From Perkinsus marinus ATCC 50983 (taxonomy: Eukaryota > Perkinsozoa > Perkinsida > Perkinsidae): a stretch of DNA of 21,236 bases. Of this stretch, positions 1 to 12,100 are shown piece after piece; the stretch's first letter is position 1; each line of letters begins with the position of its first letter. The translations under genes and the position numbers were made by a program. The notes beneath the pieces were generated by a model. The model was not told where the DNA came from. It made no database searches and saw nothing but the letters and a program-made list of their open reading frames with translations. The DNA lies in contig NW_003215602.1 in the NCBI RefSeq assembly GCF_000006405.1, positions 13,164 through 34,399 on the forward strand. Reading direction: 5' to 3'.

Positions 1-58
1 TGGTCGAAAAGTGAAATTCTGACAATCGAGTTGTAGATTCCGTCTTCTTTTGAACTAC

Positions 59-123
59 ATGGGAGAAAGCGGCATTGACAAGCGGGTCGAATTCGTCCTG
101 CGGAGGATCTTCACCGTTTTTGG
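59..123 (+). CDS. Exon 1: dynein heavy chain N-terminus
   Basis: Encodes residues 1-22, [21 protein letters not shown] plus two bases of a Gly codon. The start is the first ATG after an in-frame TGA at 20-22. The pattern D-x-R-hydrophobic-E-F-hydrophobic resembles the first helix of outer-arm beta chains. The donor is gtatgt at 124. The phase (two bases, GG) joins exactly to the A that opens exon 2. A ttgtag at 31-36 could be a 5' UTR or spliced-leader acceptor; that is only a guess. Confidence 0.72.
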
Positions 124-3100
124 GTATGTCAAAATGTGGTGGATTGCCGACTTCCGTTTAACCTTGCACTTCATTCTCCACAGAGTTAGAGTATATATTG
201 CACTCACCCTGTTTGGCGGGTTCGGAATATATGTTCGCTTTCCTCAGCTGCTGAGCTCGGGAGTTTCCTCACTAGCTATAGTAGTGTACAGAAACCAACA
301 AGAAATTTCATCAGAAGTTTATATTGTCATCAACACATGTGAATGACCATCTGCATATTTTCCCATACTGCTGTTTGATATTTGCTATCAGATACTCCAA
401 ATTCGACAAGTTTAAATCGGCGATCCTCAGCGTTAAGGAGGAGTCCCCTCTTAGGGCGATTGAAATTTTCCTTGACGACCCTGAGGTGAATACAGCTCAT
501 TTAGGCGACCTGTGTATTACTCGTTGTCAGCGACCGGTCGTCTTTGCTTATCAAGGCTCTGGTGAGAGTCTTATTGCTTCGTGCGATTGTCCAGCATCGG
601 TAGCTCAAATCAAGAAGAAGGTGCTGGTGATCTGTAGGGCAAAGGTGAGCGGTATATTAACGGACCTGATTGGTATCATACACAATCGACCTGAGGATTC
701 TCATCTCACACTGATTTTGCGCTTCGTAATAGATTTCAGCAGTGATTAAAATGACTGCAAATCTTCGCTGTGCGCGCGATACTCGTCAGACTGGAGGATC
801 CCTTGTGAGGTGCTCCTTGTTGTGTTTAGGCCGGAGTGGAGATCTCCATGGACAACATAGTGGAGGCCATCCTTGTGCAGGAGCTGTCTAAGAAGCTACT
901 TGAGAATATGAACCTCCTGCTGAATGGCGCGTAAGATCTTGAGTATCATATTAGACCTAGGGCATAGCGGCCCCGTACAGTGAATAGACTTTTGAATTTT
1001 GTAGTTGGCATATCGGTCCCATTCGGCGGCAATTGATGGCATATCCGCCCCGTTAGATAACTAGGGTTTTGAAGGGTATAGCAAGCATATCATCCCCATT
1101 CGGTAAATAGGTTTTCAAATGGTATAGCAGGCATAGCGGCCCCATTCGGTAAATAGGTTTCTGAAAGGTATAGCAGGCATAGCGGCCCCATTCGGTGAAT
1201 AGGTTTTTAAATGGTATAACAGGCATAGCGGCCCCATTCGGTGAATAGGTTTTTAAATGGTATAGCAGGCATAGCGGCCCCATTCGGTAAATAGGTTTTT
1301 GAAGGGTATAGCAGGCATAGCGGCCCCATTCGGTGAATAGGTTTTTAAATGGTATAACAGGCATAGCGGCCCCATTCGATAAATAGGTTTTTGAAGGGTA
1401 TAGCAGGCATAGCGGCCCCATTCGGTGAATAGGTTTTTAAATGGTATAACAGGCATAGCGGCCCCATTCGGTGAATAGATTTTTAAATGGTATAACAGGC
1501 ATAGCGGCCCCATTCGGTAAACAGGCTTTTATAAGGTATATCAGGCATAGCGGCCCCATAGGACTTTTGAGTGGTATAACGGGCACATCGTCCCCATCTG
1601 GTGGATCGATTTCTGGACGGTATAGCGGGCATAGTGGCCCCAATCGATACTACCGATTCGGTAGATACACTCTTGAATAATATTTCGGGCTTGTTTGGTC
1701 GAAATGAATGGCATTGTGGCCTCAATAAATGGCATAGCGGCCCCAATAAATGGCATAGCGGCCCCAACAAATGGCATAGCGGCCCCAATAAATGGCATAG
1801 CGGCCCCAACAAATGGCATAGCGGCCCGAATAAATGGCATAGCGGCCCCGTTCGCTCTCCACCCACCATCTCATTCCACTACTGAGTTGATCGAATACCA
1901 CTCCATCACCAAATTCGCCACATCGTGTCTCCCCCCTATACTTATATGATGAGGCTAGTCTTATAAGCTGCTAATACGTTTCTCTGTATATGGTTATGTT
2001 CGCATGCTTATACTTCAGTAAATAGAGAGAATATAAGAACGATCTAACTACCACTAGCAAGAGCTCGTCGAGAGCTTTGAAATGGTACCTGATATATGAC
2101 GAAGGGCGGAGTTTCCATGTGTATAAGTTCAATTGGGTACATATATACAGTATTAGTATACTCATACATCACTAGCAGGGCCTTCACTCTAAGCTAGTTT
2201 TGTAAATATTACCATTGTGCATACTGGTGGGACGAAAGTCATATGTAAAGAGCCCGCGCCAGGAATCGAACTTCCGTTCATTCGTCACCGTATAGTGATT
2301 ATCATCAGTTAAACATCACAGTGGAGATGCATTCGAACAGGTACGCCTCAACTCTGTCGAATCCTCTGAATCAACGAAGTTGGTCTGATATGGTCTCAAA
2401 AGATCTTTTGGGAAAGTTCCATACTTTTCTATCAACACTGCATGTCACTTACGGTCTTATGGAAGGAAGGACGGTAAATTAAGTTCATTTTTGAAAATTT
2501 TCGGAAAATAATTTTCGATAGGTGCTGCCGCTACCAGCTAAGGAGTCTATGCAGCCGGCGCCGCCTTCAGACGATCCTGGTGGGCAAGAATCGGTAGATT
2601 ATATGCTAATTATGGTTATGTCCATACCATCTTTTTCACAGATCGCGAAAGATAGAGTTCATGCTCTTGAGGGCTCTCTCATCACGTGGACAAAACAAGT
2701 GAAACACGTGTTGAAACAGCAGCCTGAAGACGCGCTGAGAGATCCTACTAAGAATCCGGAACCGCTGGTTGAAGTGCAGTTTTGGAGAGTCAAGGCGAAC
2801 AACCTCAACTCGGTAGTATATCAGGTTGAGAAAGAAAAAATTGCGGTCGCGCTGGTAGCATAAATTTTAAAGTGCGGTTCCTGACGTTTTCTTGATAACG
2901 AAAACTTCGCCTTTGATTTCGTACTCGATCTTTATCAATTCGAAATCATAATTAGGTTCACGACCAGTTAGGAGCAAAAGAACTGCAGAGAGTCATTGAT
3001 ATCTTGGATGAAAACAGAAGCACATATGTGGGGCCGTTTCGAAGGCTACAATCGGAAGTCCAAAGGGCTCGAGACGAGGCGAATGATAATGTCAAGTTTC

Positions 3101-6100
3101 TGTCGTCGCTGACTAAGTACTTTGAGAAGTTGAGCAGCGATGGTATGGACTTTGCCGAATTGGAGAAGTTGTTCGATCCGATCCTACATACGATTTTACT
3201 CATCTGGAAACATTCAGGATACTATAACACGCCCGGAAGGCTTGTCGTACTAGTGAGGTAGTACGTTGGGAAATATAACTTCTGAAAACATGAGGAAAAT
3301 TGAATTTTGGGAATACCTAAATTTTGGTATGAAAATTAAAGTCCTGGATTTTACTTGAAATTTTTACGTAAAATTTCGCGGTATTTTACGAGAAATTTTC
3401 ATTTTTTTAGGCAAATTTGCAACAGTATAATCCTACAAGCCTGTCGGTTCATCAACGGTCCGCAAGTGTTCGCTATGGTCAGCAATGAGGAGGCGAACGA
3501 AGCTGTGGAAAAATTGGAAAAAACTCTGAATTTTTGCACCGCTTTTCGCGATAAGTACTTTTTTTACAAAAAAGTTGCTGATGGTCGGTGTGGCGAGGAA
3601 AACGGTTGGCGAATTCAGCCGCGAGCTCTTTTCGTGAGGCTAGATGCGTTTCGGGCGAGATGTCGCGATATACTAGAATTCACCAGGACTATTGTGCAGT
3701 TTTTCAAACTGGAGAGAGTTGAAATCGGCGGCACCAAGGGAGGTCAACTGACAGCATCAATTCAGCAGATTTTCGAGGAGTTCAAACACACAGTTGAAGT
3801 TTTCCAAAGTGTCACTTATGATATTATGGATGTTGGTGCGCGCGGCTTCGATAATGATTTTTATATTTTCCGATCGTCGGTGAGAAATCTCGATCAACGG
3901 TTGGGTTCGATATTAGGAAATGCATTTGAAGATCTTGATGCGATTCCTGGACGTTTGAAATTGTTCGATGCATTTGAGGGCCTTCTAGAGAGGACCATCT
4001 TACTTGACGAGCTCACAAAGCGATTTAGTAAATTGTTGGCGCAGTATCATGAGGATCTGAACGAAGTGCAGAGGATATATACGGAATATAAAGTGAAAAT
4101 AATTTCGGCGACCGACGATGCGCCGCTATATGAAAATGTGAGAAATGGGATTTTTTTGTGAGAAAAATTGGAAATATATGGGAATTTTTCGATGAAATTT
4201 ATGTTTATGAAGTTGTTTTTTTCAAGTCGCAATTTTTGAATGTCCTTAGTAGGACGGATTTTAATTTTTTGTTTTTTTTCGGGGAAATATTAGATATCTT
4301 CCATGAAAATTGGGGGAAAAATATTTCATTTTTTTTATTTTTGAAGAACATATTATTAGCAGTTTTAATTCGGTGAGTGATCGATCGAATTATTTCCCGA
4401 TTTTTCACAGTGTTCCCCGTAAAATGGGTGATATTATATGGGCCCGAGGGCACGACTTTATATACGTGTAATTCTCGGCCAACGTGATGAGGGCGACTTC
4501 ATACACAGCGTGAAATTGGAAAAATGAATTTTAACAAATATTTCGATGTGACCCAACATCTAGGGATGACTTTAGAGCACTGCGAGTGGCGCTAAGAATT
4601 GTCGCCGAGTAAACTGGCTCAACGAGTTGATATCAATTTTTTCATAGTGATTTTACGTAAAATGTGGTGATATTGTACGGTAAAAACACGTTACGAAGTG
4701 AAATTCTTATAGTATCTCGCGATTTTTGAATATATTTTTTATATTATGGCTGAAATTTCATCATCATAAATTTTTGCAAATAAATTTCGTAGGTAAATCT
4801 ACACACAGACTTGAAAGGTTACTCGAATAAAATACAAAAATTTCAGTTGTAGATTTTTATGAATATCTGTTCTCAAAACAACACGTGTGAATTCTCTATT
4901 ATAGTCGTCTTAATAGTTTTTCGAAAAAAAATCTCCTCATTTTCAGATGCCTCCCGTTGCTGGAGCCATTTACTGGGCGCGATCACTCCGTGACAGAGTG
5001 GCTGGGCCTATGCCGAAAATTCGATTCTATAGTAAAATGGTCAAGGAGAAACCCGAAAATTTCAAGGAAGTATATAGGTTGCATTCGACTCTTTGCAAAA
5101 CGTTGGACGAGTTCGAGGAGCAGATGTAGGTGAAGCGGTTTTGGGATATTTTGTTTTCCGGGAAAAAATTGGGAATTTTTTTCTGTGTAGGATTTGGCTT
5201 TAGTGATCTCGTTGGAGAAATATATGTTTGCTTTCCTCAGCTGCTGAGCTCGGCGAAGTTTCCTCACTAATTATAGAGTTTTCATAGTTGACCATGTGAA
5301 TATTTTCTCTCACGAAAATCACTTTACCATCACATTTGTCAGGTTCGAAGCCTGGGAGTCTGATTGTGTCGAGCCGGCTAAGGGCAAACTGAAGATGCGT
5401 TTGCTAAGGCGGTTGGAAAAAACCGGGACATTAAAAGTCAATTTCGATCCCCAACTCGTTCGCCTTTTACGAGAAGTGCGATATTTCCTTCTATTCGGTT
5501 TGGAGGTGCCTGAGGCTGCACTGGAGATGTATCAGCACGCAGACACATTCCGGGAGTGGACAGGGCGACTGGATGTAGTAGTGCAGAAATATAACTCAGT
5601 TTTAACGGAGCTATTACCGGTAGAAGAGCCTATGTTTGCTGATAGAATTCAAAAAATGGATACAACGTTATCACCGGGCTTAGTGGATTTGCGATGGAAT
5701 AGTGCAGAAAAAATTCCGGATTTTATTACTCACGCTGAAGTCGTGGTTGGCGATGTTGCTGCGGTTGTTGATGTAGTGAAGATTAATTTGCGAAAAATAT
5801 CTACGCTACTTGCGAGGTGGTGTGAAGGGCCTCTATTGGAGAGGAAAGCGAAGCCTATGTCGGCTGAAGATTTCGATAGCATTCATAAGGCGTCGGTTGG
5901 GGTGAAGTTACATATGATGACTGAGGACGGCAAGGAAATACACAAGCTGGTTAAAGACAGCTCAGAAGCTCTCAAGATTTCGAAAACTGCCGAAACGTGG
6001 AGAAGTTATGTTGATTTCGTGAATAATATAGTCATTGAAGGCTTGGTGTCGTCGATCGCGGTATCATTGCAATACTTATGCGAAATTTTGGATCCTCTTA

Positions 6101-9100
6101 TTATCGCGAAAAACGAAATGCAACCACTTTTTGATGTGAAAATAGAACTACAAGATTCGGAGGTTGTTTTTGAGCCCGCGTTTACGCGGAGTGAAAAATT
6201 CCACGGCTCGCTGTGTTTAAGAGGCGTCATCGACGGATGGGTTAAAGACTTTTTCGCGGTTGGTACGGTATTGCCAAGATTGGATACAGGTAGTAATAAT
6301 GGAGTTTCACGACCGTGATATGAATATCATATTTTACGACTATTGCATATCACCGCGAATATCGCACGTAAAAACTCTAGCAATGGAGGAGAAAATATGT
6401 TGCTGTATGAAATTTGGTGAAAAAAAATAATTTTTTGATGATTGGTGGGAAAAGTAGCGAAAAAATGAATTCAACTACTGGGAAAATTCAGAAAATATTT
6501 ATAAGGGAAATTTTTCGATAGTAAAATTTTCCCGCTAATTGTGTATCAAGTCATTATATGTAGTTTACGTATTTTTGTGAAAATATTCATTTTTTTTTCT
6601 GATAGTGAAATCAATTTCTAATAATTTTAGTTTTTGTTAATTTCAAATTTTCCGGAAAATAATCGCATTATGAAGTGTTTGGAAATCACTAGAAAATTTT
6701 AATATTAATGGAGTTTCACCCTAGTGATATGAAAAATATATTTCACGACTACTGCATATCGCCGCGAATATCGCGTTTTTCACCGAGTTCACGTAAAACG
6801 GGTGATTTAACTCCTATGATAGTAATAATTGGTTTCGTCGGGAATTTTGAGAGGAAAATAGTATTTTTCTTATCTACCCTCAGGAACTGGAGACTACCTG
6901 AACGAGCTGAAAGAGCATTTCCAAATGCAGTGTTTGTTGGCTTTGGTTAGCGAACTCATTGATAATACGGAATTGAAATGTCTAGAATATAGGCAGAAAT
7001 TTTTGGAGCACTCATTTTTGTGGTTGGACTCCATTGAGGAATCTTTTGGGAATTTCCTGGCCGACGGAGCGAAGCAATTGGTGGAGAATTTTGAAGAGGA
7101 AGGGGTAGTAAATGTTGGAAAAATGGTATGAAAATTTTTGGTGGAATTTTTATGTGAAGTTTTATAATAATGCACATGGTGACAGCGGAGAAAAATTTAT
7201 TGAGGAAATTTTCAACGAAATTTGTGAGTTTTATGAATAGTGAAAACATTTTCTGGTCTGTGCTCAGTGGAGTATTACGTGAAGTGGCGTAAAACTCGTC
7301 GATATTCGCGGTGATATGTAGTAGTCGTAAAATATGTTCTCACTAGTGTTTTTGAGTGTGTTGATGAACATGACTTGAATGAAATGTTGAAATTATGGTA
7401 TTGATAAGTATGCGTGTTGGCGATAATAAGAAATTCTGAGAAAATTTCTGGCAGAAATGGTAGGGCAAGTGGGAAAATTATTGAACTCAGCTGAGGAAAG
7501 CTAAATTTCATACCAATACTTACGGTAAATATTTTTTTGCGTTTTTCTGGTGACAATATGAATTTTTTTTCATTAATTTTCGTAATTAGTGAGGAAATTT
7601 CGGGAAATATTTTGTATTTTTCTGTCAGGTTTCGTTCAATGAGATTATGAAGATGATTGGCGTCGACTTGGGAATGCCAATTCCGCCCATGGAAAAATTC
7701 GACGCGGCTGTTACGAAATTCCGACATATGAAAGAAACTATAAGCAATTTGAAAACGCCCGTGGATATTCATTGGTTGCGGGTGAATATTCAGCCGGTGA
7801 AAATTCACTTGGTGCAGTTTACGGGGAAATGGGAATTGACGTATACAACTTTTTTGAAAGAATTTTGTGAAGGAAGAATTGCATCCTTATGCGAATTTAT
7901 ACATAAAGTTGACGATGGTTTGACACAGAATAGCCCAGCTGACGATCCAGAGAATGAGAATTTGCTATATGCGACCATGACGCACATAAGGGATGTGAAA
8001 TTGGCGATGGAGGCGATAAAGTTGTTGTTCAATCCTATTCGAGAACAAGTTATTACTCTGAAGAGACATGGAGTAGTTTTACAGGAAGAAAAATTGCAGG
8101 AGTTAGATTTGGCACCAGCGCGGTGGGAAGAAGTGGTCCGAGCTGCGTTCGATGAGAAGGAAAAGATTTTACCTTTGCAAAGTGCGGAAATGTTGAAAAT
8201 TCGGCGAAAAATTGATGAATTTGCGGGCGAAGTGGCGCAGTATAGGAGTAAATTCCTAAGGGAGTGTCCATTTGATGCGGAGAATACTTATGAGGAAGCC
8301 TATGAAAAATTGGATAGGTATTATGAAGAAACTATGGCAATGGTCGAGAGGGCAAAAGAGTAAGTAAACGGGAAAAATTTTGGAGAAATTTTGAGATTTT
8401 TTTGGGGAAAAATCGCAATTTTTGAGAATTTTGGTTTGGAAATTCATTATTACTTATATATATTAGCATTGGAGTTCTACGTGAAGTGGCGTAATACTCT
8501 GTGAAAAACGCGATATTCGCGGTGATATGCAGTAGTCGTGAAATACATATTTCTCACTAGTGTTTTTCATATCACGGTCTCGAAATTCCATCATAGGGAT
8601 ATTGATAGTTGTAGAAAATCTTCGCTGTGCGTAAAGATACGTTGTAGAAAATCTTTGCTGTGCGTAAAGATATGTTGTAGAAAATCTTCGCTGTGCGTAA
8701 AGATACGTTGTCGTAGAAAATCTTCGCTGTGCGTGATTTCAGTTATAACAATTTGGAGCTTTTGTTTGATATGGCGATGAGTGGGTACCGCGAATTGAAA
8801 GATTCCCAGGAGGATTTGGTATTGTTGAAAAATTTATGGGATGCGATTGCGATGGTGAACTATACTTTTGAGGATTGGAATAGCACGCTATGGGATAGGA
8901 TCAATACGGATGATTTATTGATGCGGGTGAAGGAGCTTGGCGCCCAGGTGAAAGCCATGCCTAAGGAAATGCGCGGTTGGAAATTGTATGCGTGGTTACA
9001 AGATATTGTTAAAAATATGTCGACGGTATTGCCGTTGATTAGCGATTTGCATTCTGATACTATGCGAGATCGGCATTGGAATCAGCTGATGGACGTCACG

Positions 9101-12100
9101 AAAACTACATTTACGAAAGGGCCGGAGTTTTGTTTTAAAGATTTGCTGGATTTAGAATTATATAAATTTGGTGATGATGTTAGCGAAATTGTGGACCAAA
9201 GCGTGAAGGAGTCGAAAATAGAGAAAAAATTGGTGACAATTCGATCGACATGGACGAAGTTGACTTTGGAATTTGATCGCACTCGAGAGGACTGCCCGTT
9301 GCTGAAGGATCTGGGAGAAGTTGTGGAAATTTTGGAGGCGCATTCGTTGGAAATGATGGGGATGGTCTCGCAGGGCAGATTTATAGAGTTTTGTCAAGGA
9401 GTAGTGGACGAGTGGAGTAAGTTGGGGAAAAATATGAGAATTTTCGTAAAATTTGGGGAAAATATGAAAATTTTGGTAAAATTTGGGAAAATATGAAAAT
9501 TTTCGTAAAATCTGGGAAAAGTATGATTATTTTCGTGAAATTTAGGGAAAATATGATAATTTCCGTAAAATTTGTGAAAAAAATGAGAATTTTCGTAAAA
9601 TTTGGGAAAAATATGTGTTTTTTGTATTTTTTTCAGGAAAATTCATGGAAAGAAAATTGAGTTTACGGAAAAAATGAAAAAAAATTTCCCATATTGTCAC
9701 CAAAATGAGTGTATGTGTGAGTATTTCGAATTGAATACTACTTTTGTTCAGAATTATGGTTTTTAATATTTTTGATTTTATAAATTTTCCCAAATTTTGC
9801 GATGAAATATTTCCGGGAAAAAATTTTCTAGCAAAAAACGCACATGGTCAACTACATGTGTTGGTGATAATATGAAAATTCTGAGGGAATTTTTATTGCC
9901 TTCTGAACATTTTCATAACTCTACTGAGCTTAGCAGCTGAGGAAAGCGAACGTATATTCCTACTCCAACAGTGGGTGAGAATTTGTCACTGCGCCACGAA
10001 ATTATTTCATCACAAGAGGAAATTTCTGAGGAAATTTTCGGAAAATTTTTAGTAGTTTCTGTACACTTTCATAATTAGTGAGGAAACTATATATTCCTCG
10101 AACGCTGTCCTTGAGCGCAGCGCGAAGATTTTTGTAAAAATTATTTTTTTTTCAGGTCTGAAATTACGCACCGTTGATTCGGTTCTTACGGTGTGGCAAA
10201 AAGTCCAACGAAATTGGTGCCGACTGGAGCCGATTTTTATGCTGTCCGACGATATACGATCGCAGCTGCCTGAGGACAGTAAAAGATTTGAGGCTTTGGA
10301 TGCTGAATGGAAGGATCTGATGCTCGATGCGTCGCAGCTCTCGAATGCAGTGGAGATTTGTTGTGCTGAAGGGCGAGAGGAGGTGAGTTTGTGGTATGGG
10401 AAAATTTTTAGTAAAAATCAAATTTTTACCGAAAAAAACATTTTTTTCGTATTCTCACCGTAAAAATATGAAAAAATGTTTTTTAGCATTTTTGGTAGGG
10501 AAAAATTATACCCATTTTACGTAANNNNNNNNNNNNNNNNNNNNNNNNNNNNNNNNNNNNNNNNNNNNNNNNNNNNNNNNNNNNNNNNNNNNNNNNNNNN
10601 NNNNNNNNNNNNNNNNNNNNNNNNCTACTGCATATCACCGCGAATATCGCGTTTTTCACCGAGTTCATGTAAAACGGGTGATTTAAATCCAACATATATT
10701 TTTCATGTCACGGTCGTGAAACTTCACCATTGTTTTCAGGTTTTACAAAGGCTTAATGAGGCTATTGAAACCTGCGAGAAGAGCTTAAACGATTATCTAG
10801 AGCAGAAAAAGAAGGCTTTCCCGAGATTTTATTTCGTCGCTAATCAAGCGTTGTTGGATATTTTATCGAATGGGAATAGGCCTTTGAAAGTAGTGGCGAA
10901 AAAATATTAAAATTTTAGGAAAAAATTGGGAAATTTTGGTGGATTTTTGTACACTTTTGCAATTAGTGAGGAAAGCGAACATATATTCCTCGAAAATGGT
11001 CAATTGCATGTGTTGGTGATAATATTGAAAATTTTGGGAATTTTTTTTGGGAAAATTTTTATTGGTTTCTGTACACTTCTACTCGAATTTATATGTAAAG
11101 ATGTATGCTTACGTATTATTGGTTTTTCGTCAGTGTTGGTGATAATACGGAAATTCTAAATTTGGTTTTTTAAGTGTGAAGCTCAGCTGAGGAAAGTATA
11201 TAATTTTCCAACACTGTTATTGGAAATTTCGCGGAAAATTTTCTCCCAGTAGTAGTTGCAGAAAAAAACATTTTTCGTAAGTAGTCGTTGTTGAAAATAG
11301 TATTTTCACGAAGTAGTTGTAGATTTTTTCGAATAAAAAATACATTTTTTCGGAAAATTTTTTGGATGATTATTCTCGTCAGGTTGCTGAATATCTTGGC
11401 GACTGTTTTGATGGTGTGAAAAGCCTCAACTTCGAAAAAGATCCTATAGATGGGCGAATAGGAAACGGAATAATTTCCAAAGATAAGGAGTATGTGCCGT
11501 TTTTCGAGGATGTGATTTTGGAGGGCGCGGTGGAAACTTATCTGACGAATTTGGAATCGCATATTCGATGTACGTTACGCGATATTTTGGATAACGCTCG
11601 AGCGGCTGCGGAAAATTGGGAGGTTGACAAACCTCGGGAAATATGGTTACAAGATTACTGCGCGCAGTTGGCTTTGGTGACTACTCAACTAGTGTGGACA
11701 GAGGAAACGGCGAGAGCGTTTGACGAACTGGAGGGCGGAAGTGAAACGGCGATGAAAGATTATAAGAGAGTTTGTGATGATCGCATTGAAAAATTGATCA
11801 AACAAGTAAGTGGGAAAAAGAAATTTATGATATTTTTTTTAAAAATTTGTGTTTTTTGCCATTTTTTTCACAAAAGGTTGTTATTGATCGTATTGAAAAA
11901 CTGATTAATCAGGTGAGTGAAAAAAGATTTTTTTCTGATGATCTTTTCCGGAAAAATTGTCTCTTTGTGGGTTCTTTGTAACTCTTTTTAACGAAAATTT
12001 GTATTGAAAAACTGAATAAATGAGTAAGGGAAAAATTTTTTCTTTTTGCAGTAGCAGAATTTAATTTTCCTCCATTTTTTTGCGAAAAAAATTTTCCCCA

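Larger units (their letters stand above)
931..2340. other. Intron 3 (1,410 bp), mostly minisatellite
   Basis: The longest intron of the window, bounded by donor gtaaga and acceptor gaacag; phases of exons 3 and 4 match across it. About 962-1853 is tandem repeat (described separately). The rest, 1854-2340, is unique sequence in which I recognise nothing beyond a weak tRNA-like patch near 2250-2340. Confidence 0.8.

Noticed and set aside
324-749. Independent small gene
   Set aside because: Positions 392-644 fit as exon 2 of the dynein, with matching phases on both sides; the rest of the ORF is intron read-through.
962-1853. CRISPR array
   Set aside because: Units are contiguous tandem repeats without unique spacers, and the context is a eukaryotic intron.
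1053-1885. Repetitive ORFs on both strands ([14 protein letters not shown]-like, [14 protein letters not shown]-like peptides)
   Set aside because: They are translations of the 46-bp and 21-bp tandem arrays in all frames inside intron 3; no splice or family support.
2245-2345. tRNA or tRNA-derived element
   Set aside because: gtatagtgattatcat on the + strand resembles a D-arm/A box and gttcgattcc on the - strand a B box, but they are on opposite strands and I could not pair acceptor, anticodon or T stems on either. The right end is also the exon 4 acceptor.
8538-8780. Cys-rich repeat protein ([11 protein letters not shown] repeats)
   Set aside because: The open frame results from the 33-bp intronic repeat, a multiple of 3; it is upstream of the exon 12 acceptor and has no start or family support.
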